Shown here: piece after piece, positions 51,497 to 60,069 of the stretch
How positions within the stretch are numbered: position 1 is the stretch's first letter
Layout of the letters: every line of letters starts with the position of its first letter
NCBI RefSeq assembly: GCF_006494425.1
Contig: NZ_VHIV01000003.1
Coordinates: 372,001 to 436,000 of the forward strand
Direction of reading: 5' to 3'
Length of the DNA stretch: 64,000 bases
Source of the DNA: Bacillus dicomae
GTDB taxonomy: Bacteria; Bacillota; Bacilli; Bacillales; Bacillaceae_G
The notes under the pieces: generated by a model
The model's input: only the letters and a program-made list of their open reading frames with translations
The model's database searches: none
What the model was told of the DNA's origin: nothing
Program-made: the position numbers and the translations under genes

Positions 51497-52267
51497 ATGG
51501 GTAAATATGTTCCATTAAAATTTTTATTTAACGAAGAATTAGCAGAAAAAATAGCTGATTCCATTTGTAAACACGATCCTACTTTCTCTAAAAGAAACTT
51601 TGTATCTTCCGTAACATGTAAAGTTGAAAACTTAGAGTTAAAGCAGCGTATTGAAGTAATGGCAGATGAATTACATAATGCATTGCAAAAAGATTTTAAT
51701 GAAGCAATACACATATTACTGAAAACATTAGGACCAGAAAATACAACAGAAGTAGGCACGTTTACAAACGGATATATGTACATGCCTATCGCAAAATACG
51801 TTGAAAAATATGGGCTTAACGATTTTGACTCCTCTTTCAACGCCATGTATGAAATAACGAAAAGGAATACTGCTGAATATGCCATTCGGCCTTTTCTTGA
51901 AACATACCATGAAGACACACTAAATATATTACAACAGTGGATTCATGACGAGAACAGCCACATTAGAAGATTAGTTTCTGAAGGTACAAGACCAAGACTT
52001 CCTTGGGCTAAAAAAATAGGAGCTCTAAAAGGTGACTTTAAGAACAATTTACAACTTCTTGAACCATTAATGAATGACCCTTCTAAATATGTTCAAAAAT
52101 CTGTAGCCAATCATATTAACGATATTACGAAAGAAGATAAAGAACTCGTTTTTCAATGGTTGCAGCAATTACGTGATAAACAGCATCCTATTAACCCTTG
52201 GATTATAAAACATGGGTTAAGAACGGTGATTAAAAGTGATACTTTGCCAAAAGATTTTTGTTTTTGA
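51497..52267 (+). CDS. DNA alkylation repair (AlkC/AlkD-like HEAT) protein
   Basis: A 256-residue all-helical protein with HEAT-like repeats. The block IHDENSHIRRLVSEGTRPRLPWAKKI near residue 145-170 and the following MNDPSKYVQKSVANHINDITK are characteristic of the AlkC branch of alkylbase glycosylases. It would remove 3-alkylated purines. GAGGTG precedes the ATG at 51497. It may be co-transcribed with the HesB-like gene. Confidence 0.85.
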   Translation: MGKYVPLKFLFNEELAEKIADSICKHDPTFSKRNFVSSVTCKVENLELKQRIEVMADELHNALQKDFNEAIHILLKTLGPENTTEVGTFTNGYMYMPIAKYVEKYGLNDFDSSFNAMYEITKRNTAEYAIRPFLETYHEDTLNILQQWIHDENSHIRRLVSEGTRPRLPWAKKIGALKGDFKNNLQLLEPLMNDPSKYVQKSVANHINDITKEDKELVFQWLQQLRDKQHPINPWIIKHGLRTVIKSDTLPKDFCF

Positions 52268-52280
52268 GTATTTTAAAGAA

Positions 52281-52326
52281 AACCGCGTATGCTTCAAAAA
52301 TGAAGCATACGCGGTTCTTTCTTTTA
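52281..52326 (+). terminator. Terminator of the AlkC-like gene
   Basis: AACCGCGTATGCTTCA and TGAAGCATACGCGGTT form a perfect 16-bp stem with a 4-nt loop. Confidence 0.9.
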
Positions 52327-52427
52327 AATAAAGCAATAACAAACGTAATTTCTCCCAATATTCCCCTTATTCAATGAAAGGTCTATAGCATTATTTCGAT
52401 GAAGCTAAACACTCATAAAATCTATCC

Positions 52428-53195
52428 CTATTCCATTTCTACTTGCTTCACATAATATTCCATCGCTTCATTAAGCCATTTTTGTTCATCTTCTGTGAAA
52501 GGCGAAGGTATCATATTTTCAAGTTCTTGCATATCCAGTTCTTCCACACTAGTATTAGCTAACTTTTGTATCAAATCTTCATTAAGAAATGAAAAAGACT
52601 CTTCTATATATCCCTTTACCATCTCTTGTACTTTCAAATCCTCGACTGGTTTACCATATAATTGCTTAACCTTTTTAGACAATTGAATAAACGTTTTATC
52701 TAAAGCAATTTTATCTTCTTCTCGTTTCTTTGATAATTCTTCCACGATATCCGTTAACTTATAGCGTTCCATCCATTCTTTATGTGTATGTTCTGTATTC
52801 ATACCGTAAATAAGACTAAATAATACTGTACTATCTATTTCACATTCCTCTTCGACTAACTTCATTACTCTTTTAATTGCTTGCATTGATTGCTCAATTT
52901 GTTCTTTTTCTCTTTCTAACACTTGCAAATGGAGAGACAAACTTTCATTCAAATCAACACCAAAACTTGATTCGTGTAACAAATTAGCGACTTTATCTAG
53001 ACTATAGCCTAGAAATTTTAAACTTAGAATTTTTTGTAAGGTTATAATATCTTGATACTTGTAAATGCGATGCCCTGAGGAAGGATTCTTTTCAGGTTGT
53101 AATAACCCGATTTCATCATAATAGTGCAAAGTAGGAATTGGTATTCCCGTTTTTTCTGAGAATTCTCCGATAGAAAACTTTTTATCCTTTTTCAT
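52428..53195 (-). CDS. MerR family regulator with TipAS-like domain
   Basis: A 255-residue protein. Residues 1-75 are the MerR DNA-binding domain (FSIGEFSEKTGIPIPTLHYYDEIGLLQPEKNPSSGHRIYKYQDI). A coiled coil follows near 90-120. The C-terminal 100 residues (NEDLIQKLANTSVEELDMQELENM, WLNEAMEYYVKQVEME) resemble the TipAS antibiotic-binding domain. Such regulators respond to drugs or stress. AGGGGGA precedes the ATG. It is divergent from the methyltransferase leader. Confidence 0.85.
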   Translation of the reverse strand: MKKDKKFSIGEFSEKTGIPIPTLHYYDEIGLLQPEKNPSSGHRIYKYQDIITLQKILSLKFLGYSLDKVANLLHESSFGVDLNESLSLHLQVLEREKEQIEQSMQAIKRVMKLVEEECEIDSTVLFSLIYGMNTEHTHKEWMERYKLTDIVEELSKKREEDKIALDKTFIQLSKKVKQLYGKPVEDLKVQEMVKGYIEESFSFLNEDLIQKLANTSVEELDMQELENMIPSPFTEDEQKWLNEAMEYYVKQVEME

Positions 53196-53429
53196 CTAAA
53201 TCCCCCTATTAAAATTATAAATTCATTATAAAACCTAAAGTAACTAGAGGTTCAAGAGGTAATTTAAGAAAATTCAAAATGTAGAAAATGCATATAATCA
53301 ATATGTATTGCGCTATCCCATTTTATGGCCCGATTATTGACCAGCAAAACTTTCCCTCACAAATTCAAAGGACTTTCACTTACTTATCCCGAATATATAA
53401 ATAACCATTCTCACAAGGAGCGAATCTAT

Positions 53430-53456
53430 ATGAATCTATTCGAACACGAAACGTAA
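53430..53456 (+). CDS. Eight-residue leader peptide MNLFEHET
   Basis: An ATG nine bases after AAGGAG opens an 8-codon frame ending in TAA. It lies 80 bases before the methyltransferase gene and precedes a segment able to hide that gene's ribosome site. This resembles leader peptides of translational attenuators. The 53196-53536 gap has nothing else clear. Confidence 0.4.
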   Translation: MNLFEHET

Positions 53457-53478
53457 AACTGCTTCTCTTTCATAAGAG

Positions 53479-53530
53479 GTCCTCCCTTTTTCTTTTCTCA
53501 TCATATCATTCATTTACGAAATAGGAGGAC
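53479..53530 (+). promoter_or_regulatory. Anti-Shine-Dalgarno pairing before the methyltransferase gene
   Basis: GTCCTCC at 53479-53485 is fully complementary to GGAGGAC at 53524-53530, the ribosome site of the methyltransferase gene. Pairing would block translation until the leader is unwound. The same GTCCTCC could also pair in part with the AAGGAG of the leader peptide. Confidence 0.45.
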
Positions 53531-53536
53531 ATAATT

Positions 53537-54298
53537 ATGAAACGTGATCCATTATTTTCAACTTTATTAGAAAGTGCCAATACAAATTTTAGTGGCTGGG
53601 ATTTTTCTTTCATTTCAGAAACGGGCCGAATGAAGAGCGAGCCCTTATCGTGGTCATACGGCAGCACTGCTTTCCAGCTTATGCAGCATGCAGAATCAAT
53701 GCTCGATATGGGTACTGGCGGTGGAGAGTTTTTATCTATGTTACAACCTTTCCCGTCAACTATTTATGCGACTGAGAGTTATGCTCCAAATGTGCCAATT
53801 GCTCGGAAGAAATTAGAGCCTTTAGGAGTTACAGTCGTCGAAGTGATTAATGATACTGCTTTACCATTTCAAAATGGTCAGTTTGATTTAATCATGAATC
53901 AACATGAATCATATGCTGCCTCTGAGGTAAACAGAATTCTTTCTCCTAATGGAATGTTCCTTACACAACAAGTTGGCGGTCTTGATTGCGCGGTACTGAA
54001 TGAGCAGTTTAGCTCACCACTAAATAGCGAATTTGCAAGTTGGTCACTCGAAGCAGCATGTAGTGAGTTAGAGGAAAATGGATTTACTATTTTAGAAGCA
54101 AAAGAAGAATTCCCTTTCCAACGCTTTTATGATATTGGCGCTATTGTCTATTATTTAAAAGCGATTCCGTGGCAAATTCCTGATTTTACTGTCGAAAGGT
54201 ATTATGAGGAACTATATCGTATACATGAAATCATCTTTCAAAAAGGATATTTTGATGTGAAGCAACATCGATTTATCATTAAAGCGATTCGTGACTAA
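53537..54298 (+). CDS. SAM-dependent methyltransferase (class I)
   Basis: A 253-residue Rossmann-fold methyltransferase. Motif I is MLDMGTGGGEFLSML near residue 53, with acidic ATESYAPN near 73; motif III/IV region is QFDLIMNQHESY near 115. The C-terminus has no known extra domain. Substrate unknown; small-molecule or rRNA targets are both possible. GGAGGAC is the ribosome site and is covered by an anti-Shine-Dalgarno sequence in the leader. Confidence 0.82.
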   Translation: MKRDPLFSTLLESANTNFSGWDFSFISETGRMKSEPLSWSYGSTAFQLMQHAESMLDMGTGGGEFLSMLQPFPSTIYATESYAPNVPIARKKLEPLGVTVVEVINDTALPFQNGQFDLIMNQHESYAASEVNRILSPNGMFLTQQVGGLDCAVLNEQFSSPLNSEFASWSLEAACSELEENGFTILEAKEEFPFQRFYDIGAIVYYLKAIPWQIPDFTVERYYEELYRIHEIIFQKGYFDVKQHRFIIKAIRD

Positions 54299-54301
54299 CG
54301 G

Positions 54302-54333
54302 AAAAGAGGTGGCAAAGCCACCTCTTTTTTTGT
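54302..54333 (+). terminator. Terminator of the methyltransferase gene
   Basis: AAAAGAGGTGGC and GCCACCTCTTTT form a 12-bp stem with AAA loop, then TTTT. Confidence 0.9.
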
Positions 54334-54351
54334 TCCGTTTACATATATTCT

Positions 54352-55488
54352 CTACTCTTTCACCATAAGAAAAGTTATATCATCCCATTTCCTCTCTAAT
54401 TGTAAAGTAGTCTTGTCAACGCTAGCCCCTGTTAACAGATCATATCCTTCAATCTCAGCTACCAATTGATTCGTTTTACTCTTTGGATTCATATCTTTGT
54501 ATAAGATGTATAACTTATTACCATGTACTTGTATATCAGAAATCCCTTTGTCCTCTCTAGTGATTTTTGTATTTTTGTCACTTTGTAATGAATATGTACG
54601 TATGATGTTCAAGTTCTCATCTAGCTCTTTCACTTTTTCATCATTATTTAAAATATACACCTTATCTTCAATCACCTGCACTAGAACAGGTATGAATTGC
54701 TTTTCGTCTAATATTGTTTCTTTTTCTACTACTCTAGTTTTTGTATTTACCATAATTAATTTAGGTGGTAACTTTTGATTTACATTATCACTTAGTACAA
54801 AAAATAATTTATCTTTATACTTTTGAAAAATTATTTTTTGAGCAGTTGGTGCAAAATACACATTTTCATTAGGAATTTCAAATTCGTTTGTTTTTTTATT
54901 TGTGACCAAATCTATTTCTGAAATATATACTTTGTCTAGCGTTTGTGAAAATGCGTATATATGATTCTCAATAATATGTGCACCTTGAATCGTTCCCTTT
55001 AGTTCTACACTCTCTTGCCTTTTGTCACTATCTTTCCAATATACAAGTTTACTTGTATATCCCTTCTTTTCGTCTACCAATCCAATATTCACATCATAAT
55101 ATACATATCCTTGTTCTGCATGGATGAAATATGCCCCTGCGTTTACATCTTGTAATTCTTTAGGTCTATTGATCCCTTGTACCTTGCCTGTCTTATTTAT
55201 TGCATAATGATTGTTATTTCTATTTGATGAAAAGTAGTATCCCTTTTCATCTTTTGCATTGCTCATCATACTTTGACCATCTACTTCCATCTTACTAATC
55301 GTATTTCCTTTCTTATCATATGCATATATGTAACCACCATCTTTCATTGCATTTGAATAGGATACTAGATAGTCCGCTTGTTGAATGTTTTTAAGTTCTT
55401 TACCACCATTAACATTTTTAGAACAACCTACAAAAAGAAACATTGTACATATTATAACTTTGACTAAAGAAATATATTTCTTTAGCAT
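54352..55488 (-). CDS. Putative lipoprotein with beta-propeller-like repeats
   Basis: A 378-residue exported protein. The N-terminus is a lipoprotein signal: basic MLKKY, hydrophobic VIICTMFLF and lipobox VGC-S, so Cys21 would be lipidated. The rest is beta-rich with repeated short blocks such as GGYIYAYDKKGN, KGYYFSSNRNN, GYVYYDVNI, HIYAFSQTLDKVYI and KLFFVLSDN, spaced by about 40-45 residues, as in six- or seven-bladed propellers. No enzymatic motif is seen. GAGGTGA precedes the ATG. It lies next to a secreted peptidase-like gene on the same strand. Confidence 0.75.
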   Translation of the reverse strand: MLKKYISLVKVIICTMFLFVGCSKNVNGGKELKNIQQADYLVSYSNAMKDGGYIYAYDKKGNTISKMEVDGQSMMSNAKDEKGYYFSSNRNNNHYAINKTGKVQGINRPKELQDVNAGAYFIHAEQGYVYYDVNIGLVDEKKGYTSKLVYWKDSDKRQESVELKGTIQGAHIIENHIYAFSQTLDKVYISEIDLVTNKKTNEFEIPNENVYFAPTAQKIIFQKYKDKLFFVLSDNVNQKLPPKLIMVNTKTRVVEKETILDEKQFIPVLVQVIEDKVYILNNDEKVKELDENLNIIRTYSLQSDKNTKITREDKGISDIQVHGNKLYILYKDMNPKSKTNQLVAEIEGYDLLTGASVDKTTLQLERKWDDITFLMVKE

Positions 55489-55513
55489 GTAATCACCTCA
55501 TATATATAGTGAA

Positions 55514-55550
55514 AGCAATAGACAAATAAATGCCGATTGCTCTATAAAAT
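55514..55550 (-). terminator. Terminator-like hairpin after the YiiX-like gene
   Basis: AGCAAT and ATTGCT with partial inner pairing around an AT loop; a closely related hairpin is at 58461-58492. Confidence 0.5.
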
Positions 55551-55558
55551 ATTGTTTA

Positions 55559-56383
55559 TCAATTAGAATAGAAAATAGTAGTATTTGATGATTTTACTAA
55601 TTCCATAGGTGTAACAACAGTATCCCAAGTAACATTATCAATATCAATACCCTGATTTTTCCAAGAACGCCATGCCAATTGAGAACAATAAAACTTATCC
55701 GTTCTATTTTTATCGAAGAATGACCAATTATACCCTTTTCCAATTTGCCCCTGAGCATATGAAGTTGCATTTAAATATTTTGTATTGTTAGCTCCCTTCA
55801 CCCATAGACCATAAACTTTAGAACGTCCTTTCCATGTATTAGGGTAATATTGGACTCCATCTTTACCAGTTGGGCTCCAACTTTTTGCAAATGATTCTAT
55901 TGTACGACTACTATCTTTTGATACGATCGCTGTGTGTCCTACACCGATAGAAGAACTTCCAGAATTAATTTCATAACTAACTAAAACATCCCCTTTTGTA
56001 CCTAAAGCAGATCCTGCTAACGCAACAAGACCATTTAATTCATTTTGACTATATGCAGGATCATCAATTTTAGAATACAATTCTTTCGCTTCTTCTGGAT
56101 GTGTTGTTTTTAACTCATCAATCTCTTTCAAATCGTTTTCCGCTTTAATTTTCGCATCTTTTTCGAAAAACTCTTTTCCTTCTTTAGAAATTTCAACAAA
56201 TTGTTTTACCTGTTCCAACGTCATGCCACTATCTTTCATCATCTGAATCTCATACTCTACTGACTTTGGCTGAAGAACTTCCGTTTCAGCTCCATACACA
56301 GTTTCAGCTACAATGCCTCCCCCAGCTAGTATTCCGCCTACTAATAACAACGGTACTATTTTTTTCTTTGCGACTTTCATCAT
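55559..56383 (-). CDS. YiiX/YebB-like secreted cysteine peptidase (permuted papain fold)
   Basis: A 274-residue exported protein with a signal peptide (KKKIVPLLLVGGILAGGGIVAETVYGAE). The N-terminal third is a charged helical region. The catalytic part has the permuted order His then Cys: SIGVGHTAIVS near residue 143 and KFYCSQLAWRSWKNQGID near 229. The fold is shared with NlpC/P60 relatives of the YiiX group, which act on amide bonds in lipids or peptidoglycan. Start is uncertain: ATG at 56381-56383 follows GGAAG; another ATG directly follows. Confidence 0.78.
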   Translation of the reverse strand: MMKVAKKKIVPLLLVGGILAGGGIVAETVYGAETEVLQPKSVEYEIQMMKDSGMTLEQVKQFVEISKEGKEFFEKDAKIKAENDLKEIDELKTTHPEEAKELYSKIDDPAYSQNELNGLVALAGSALGTKGDVLVSYEINSGSSSIGVGHTAIVSKDSSRTIESFAKSWSPTGKDGVQYYPNTWKGRSKVYGLWVKGANNTKYLNATSYAQGQIGKGYNWSFFDKNRTDKFYCSQLAWRSWKNQGIDIDNVTWDTVVTPMELVKSSNTTIFYSN

Positions 56384-56607
56384 AACAACTTCCATCCCTT
56401 GTGATAAGCGCTTTCTCCTATATCTGTAAGCGCACCTTCATATTACAGTGAAAAAATGGTAAAAATATACTATTAGTTTTTTTCTCAAGAATTGTCAGGA
56501 AAACCGATCAATTTAATAATTTTTATATAAAAATGCAAATTTCATACTTTGCTGTAAAGCAACACTACACTATTAAGAAATATTATATAGAATACTAAAT
56601 AAAAAAA

Positions 56608-56633
56608 AGAGTGCTTTTCTTCAAAGCACTCTT
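56608..56633. terminator. Terminator of the Cys-rich protein gene
   Basis: AAGAGTGCTTT and AAAGCACTCTT form an 11-bp stem with a 4-nt loop; it lies just beyond the stop codon on the minus strand. Confidence 0.8.
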
Positions 56634-56643
56634 CCAAAATAAT

Positions 56644-56844
56644 TTACCACTCTTTACGTTCATCACAGTCACAGTCACAGTCACGATCATGGTTACGTCT
56701 ACGACGACATTTATCACAATCGCAATCACGGTTACGTTTACAACGACATTCATCACAGTCCCTATGTCCGCATCTGCAAAACATTAAATTATCCCAAAAT
56801 CTATTACAATTTCGAGAGCGTCTGAAATTACTATTACATCCCAT
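56644..56844 (-). CDS. Cys/Arg/Asp-rich low-complexity protein, 66 aa
   Basis: The protein begins MGCNSNFRRSRNCNRFWDN and then consists of repeated Cys-Asp and Arg-rich units (CRCGHRDCDECRCK, RNRDCDCDKCRRRR, DRDCDCDCDERKEW). It has 13 cysteines. The ribosome site AGGGGGG lies before the ATG and a terminator follows, so expression is likely. Short Cys- and charge-rich proteins occur in spore coat or exosporium of bacilli, and metal binding is another option. No family is named. Confidence 0.7.
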   Translation of the reverse strand: MGCNSNFRRSRNCNRFWDNLMFCRCGHRDCDECRCKRNRDCDCDKCRRRRNHDRDCDCDCDERKEW

Positions 56845-57010
56845 AACTATAATTCCCCCCTCTTTTTAATAAGACTCACCTTATTCTATGTTTAAAAGTC
56901 AATAACAGCTTGTTTACTAGTCTATTTTTTCTACCCATCTTCCCTTAACAACAAATCAGACGCTAACCATGTAAAGGTTGCGCCTACAATCATCATTAAT
57001 ATTATTTTAA

Positions 57011-57163
57011 TCAAAATAAAAACGGCGCTTTAATTTCGCCCATTTCTTTTATACATTTGATAATAGCTTGAGTCATAACTTTCCCTTCACCATTAAATTC
57101 AACTGTATCACCCTTATCCAAAAAATTAGCTGATACTACATTCTTGTTTCCTACTACTTTCAC
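57011..57163 (-). CDS. Possible small protein, 50 aa
   Basis: A GTG frame three bases after GGAGG encodes a 50-residue peptide (KVVGNKNVVSANFLDKGDTV near the start; ends KEMGEIKAPFLF). Spacing is short for a ribosome site but composition is protein-like. No family recognised. The remaining stretches between 56845 and 57376 are AT-rich, with a weak hairpin ACCC/GGGT near 57185-57200 upstream of this frame. Confidence 0.4.
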   Translation of the reverse strand: MKVVGNKNVVSANFLDKGDTVEFNGEGKVMTQAIIKCIKEMGEIKAPFLF

Positions 57164-57376
57164 TTTCCTCCAAAATAAAAAGCACCCTACCTGGGTACTA
57201 TGTAATTGCTAATTATATTGTAATTCAAATACGGTACATAAAGTTTCATACTTCTTTCAGCTACCTAATATTGTTAAATTTATCTTCATTACATACTTTA
57301 TTAAATAGTTCGAAGAAGAGCAAAAGCCCTTCTCCGTATACACAACGTGAATCGCAATTAAATTAACTTATTAAAA

Positions 57377-58234
57377 CTAGCCCAAAAACGCAATCGCATT
57401 TTTCGTTTTTCTCGCAAATGCAATAGGATCTTCTACCGATTCCCAGTGAACATATATTAAATGAGGATTATCATCTAGCCAATGATTGTGAAATGCTGAT
57501 ACTTTAAAGCCAAATCTCAGAAGTTGTGAGATTAGTTGATCAGTCTGATCTTGAGTCGTTGCTGTTTCACCTAAACAAAGTGCAACTTCGGATGGATCGA
57601 GGGATTCGAACGAAAAAAGTTGATGTCCCACAAGAGGTGAATTTGCAGGTCTTCCAAAGATAGTCGCTCCAAAATTCACATTCCGCATAACAAAACATAC
57701 AGGCCCTGGTTCAATTTCACCGTCACCACCTAGCGTAGCAGTAAATTCATCACATAATGCTTGGAATTCTGGGGATACTACAGGTGGTGGCAAATCTGGT
57801 GGTAATACTGGACCTAAGAAATCAATAGATTCTCTTGATTTTCTCGCAAATGCAATAGGATCATCTATCGATTCCCAGTGAATATAAAATAAACGGGGAT
57901 TTTCATTTATCCAGTGATTGTGCAAACCTGATACGATAATACCGCGATTACGAAGATTAGAAAGGACTTGTTCAACCTGATTTTCAAATGCTGCAGTTTC
58001 CCCTAAACAAAGTGCATTTCCTGATTCATCAAGAGATTCAAACGAAAAAAATTGATAATTCACCAAAGGCGAATTTGATTTTCTTCCTAATACTGTTTCA
58101 TCAAATATTCTAGTTCGAGTTACAGTACATACAGGTCCTGGATCAATTGAATGATCAGTACCACCTAGAATATCAAAAAATCGTTGACATAGATTTTCAA
58201 ATGCTGGATCTACTTGCTGGTTTTCTATTTCCAT
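57377..58234 (-). CDS. Tandem DUF1259 (LppY/LpqO-like) protein
   Basis: A 285-residue protein made of two copies of one domain, about residues 1-140 and 155-285. Matching blocks are LCQRFFDILGGTDHSIDPGPVC with LCDEFTATLGGDGEIEPGPVC, ALCLGETAA with ALCLGETAT, and VSGLHNHWINENPRLFYIHWE with VSAFHNHWLDDNPHLIYVHWE. The domain matches DUF1259, function unknown. Each HNHW may bind metal. A Pro-rich linker (PVLPPDLPPPVVSP) joins them. No signal peptide. GGAGGA precedes the ATG. Confidence 0.82.
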   Translation of the reverse strand: MEIENQQVDPAFENLCQRFFDILGGTDHSIDPGPVCTVTRTRIFDETVLGRKSNSPLVNYQFFSFESLDESGNALCLGETAAFENQVEQVLSNLRNRGIIVSGLHNHWINENPRLFYIHWESIDDPIAFARKSRESIDFLGPVLPPDLPPPVVSPEFQALCDEFTATLGGDGEIEPGPVCFVMRNVNFGATIFGRPANSPLVGHQLFSFESLDPSEVALCLGETATTQDQTDQLISQLLRFGFKVSAFHNHWLDDNPHLIYVHWESVEDPIAFARKTKNAIAFLG

Positions 58235-58542
58235 AGTATATTCCTCCTAAAATTTTATAGGATTATCTTCCTAAAATTGCAAAAGACAATATATTCTATG
58301 CTAGCAATCTAATAACTGCTTAGACAATTGTGAAAGATTAATAGAGAACCATAGCAAATTATTCAATGTACAAACTATATTTTAAATTATGTTACACAAT
58401 AAAGTTATAGACATATAATAAGGGGCACTTTAAACATGTCTTTTTCTCAGTTAAATAATGAGAGCAATCAACATATAAATGTCGATTGCTCTATTAAAAT
58501 ATTCTATACTAGATTATAAGATTGATTGTTTTCGTATTTTTT
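58235..58542. other. Intergenic region
   Basis: Apart from the terminator at 58461-58492 I see only AT-rich sequence that should contain the promoter of the DUF1259 gene on the minus strand. No gene was found. Confidence 0.6.
58461..58492 (-). terminator. Terminator of the Nudix gene
   Basis: GAGCAATCAACAT and its partner ATGTCGATTGCTC form a 13-bp stem with one mismatch and a short AT loop. It is related in sequence to the hairpin at 55514-55550. Confidence 0.75.
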
Positions 58543-59067
58543 CTATTGAAAAATGAGTTGTTTTTCATACCGCCTGTTCGCATCATCTTCTGTCAAAAAT
58601 GAAGTTGTGTAATTAATAATATTCCCGTTATCATATGTGAATATATGCTCTAACTTGTTTTCTTCTGTTAATGCTATTGGTAAGTATTTTAGTAAATTGC
58701 TAACTACACCTCTATTATCCTTATTTAATATCCAATCAATTTCTTTCCATTCTAATAATCCTTCCGCCGTACTTAATGGCGTGTTCATATGTACTCCATC
58801 TGGCAAATCAGCAAGGAATACATACATTCCTTCACTACCCTGAGGCTCATTCTTACTTTTAAAAATCACATTCCCCTTATGCGTTACACTTGGAAGATCT
58901 ATGCCTGTTTCCTCAAGCGTTTCTCTAATTATCCCTTCATATGGCGTTTCATTATCTTCAATTTTTCCACCGACACCGTTCCACATTCCCATATTCGGCT
59001 TTTTATTTCTATTTAGTAAGAGTATTTTATTTCCCTTTCTAATGAAACAAATTGTGTACTTATACAT
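58543..59067 (-). CDS. Nudix hydrolase (8-oxo-dGTP diphosphatase-like)
   Basis: A 174-residue protein. It opens MYKYTICFIRKGNKILLLNRNKKPNMGMWNGVGGKIE, the layout of MutT-like enzymes, and the Nudix box is GGKIEDNETPYEGIIRETLEETG near residue 33-55. The function as 8-oxo-dGTP diphosphatase is suggested by the NRNKKPNMGMWNGVGGK segment. AGAAAGGAAA precedes the ATG. The C-terminal extension of about 40 residues is not recognised. Confidence 0.85.
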   Translation of the reverse strand: MYKYTICFIRKGNKILLLNRNKKPNMGMWNGVGGKIEDNETPYEGIIRETLEETGIDLPSVTHKGNVIFKSKNEPQGSEGMYVFLADLPDGVHMNTPLSTAEGLLEWKEIDWILNKDNRGVVSNLLKYLPIALTEENKLEHIFTYDNGNIINYTTSFLTEDDANRRYEKQLIFQ

Positions 59068-59248
59068 ACGTTCATTTCCTTTCTTTTTCCCTCATCTACA
59101 GATTTTGATTAAACTTGCTGAATAAAGGTTTTTTTATTATAAAAACAATTGGTTTTTAATGAGGTATTTTGCTCAATTTCATTAAAAATCATTCTCCTTC
59201 TAATCATATCTCACATAATATATTGTACAACTTTCGTTTCAGAAAGGA

Positions 59249-59881
59249 GTGTTCAAAATCGATAACATAAGCAGCGAATTTTTAAAACAATTTTACGATA
59301 GTCGAGTCTGGTTATATGATACACATTGGCTTGGGGTCCCCATTCTCAAACTTCCCTCTGATCTATTTTTGTATCAAGAAATGATTTACGAATTAAAACC
59401 CGATTTAATTATTGAATGTGGCACTTGTTATGGTGGTAGCGCACTGTATTTAGCTTCTATATTAGATTTAATTGGAAAAGGTCACGTTCTTACTATCGAT
59501 ATATTTCCACAACCAAATCGGCCATCCCATGATCGCATTACGTATTTAACAGCTTCTTCTGTTTCAGTAACCGCTGTGCAAACTATATTAAGTATGCGCA
59601 AACCTAATGATGTGATTTTAGTTATTTTAGATTCAGATCATAGTAAAGAGCATGTAGCGAAAGAACTTTTACTTTATAAGTCTATCGTTACGACTGGTAG
59701 TTATATTATTGTAGAGGATACATCTATTAACGGAAATCCTGTTTCTCCCAATTGGGGGCCTGGTCCAATGGAAGCAGTTGAAGAGTTTTTAGCTACAAAT
59801 AACAATTTCATAATCGATGAATCTAAGCATAAGTTTTTCATAACATTTAATCCAAAAGGTTTTTTAAAGAAGATAAAGTGA
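59249..59881 (+). CDS. CmcI-like methyltransferase/hydroxylase family protein
   Basis: A protein of about 207-210 residues with a Rossmann methyltransferase-like fold of the CmcI (cephalosporin hydroxylase) family. Motifs are LIIECGTCYGGSALYLASIL near residue 51, VLTIDIFPQP near 76, VILVILDSDHSKEHV near 122 and YIIVEDTSINGN near 152. The start is unclear: GTG at 59249 overlaps the ribosome site AAAGGAG, while an ATC in frame eight bases after it would have ideal spacing. The stop codon falls inside the repeat at 59875. Function unknown; neighbours give no clue. Confidence 0.75.
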   Translation: MFKIDNISSEFLKQFYDSRVWLYDTHWLGVPILKLPSDLFLYQEMIYELKPDLIIECGTCYGGSALYLASILDLIGKGHVLTIDIFPQPNRPSHDRITYLTASSVSVTAVQTILSMRKPNDVILVILDSDHSKEHVAKELLLYKSIVTTGSYIIVEDTSINGNPVSPNWGPGPMEAVEEFLATNNNFIIDESKHKFFITFNPKGFLKKIK

Positions 59882-60027
59882 AGCTTTAATCAGTGAGGGA
59901 TTCATCCCCACTGATTATTAGCCCTCACCAATCGGGCTTTTACGGACAGCCCGACCCCCACCTAACTTCTTTGCTTTCGCTGAACTTTGAAGTGGGGGTC
60001 TTACTGCCCGGCAAATAGCGGGGTAAA
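59875..60027. repeat. Dispersed palindromic repeat, copy 2
   Basis: The long form of the repeat at 3024-3131. It contains a GTGAGGG/CCCTCAC stem, a CGGGCT/AGCCCG stem and the CCCCCAC/GTGGGGG stem, then CCCGGCAAATAGCGGG. A partial second unit starting AAAGTGAAACGTTAAT follows directly and forms the terminator at 60038-60069. The left border overlaps the stop codon of the CmcI-like gene. Confidence 0.65.
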
Positions 60028-60037
60028 GTGAAACGTT

Positions 60038-60069
60038 AATAAGTGGGGTTTTGTAACTCCCCACTTATT
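60038..60069 (-). terminator. Terminator overlapping the signal peptidase stop
   Basis: AATAAGTGGGG and CCCCACTTATT form a perfect 11-bp stem with a 10-nt loop. It begins within the last codons of the signal peptidase gene on the minus strand and seems to be part of the repeat unit. Confidence 0.65.
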
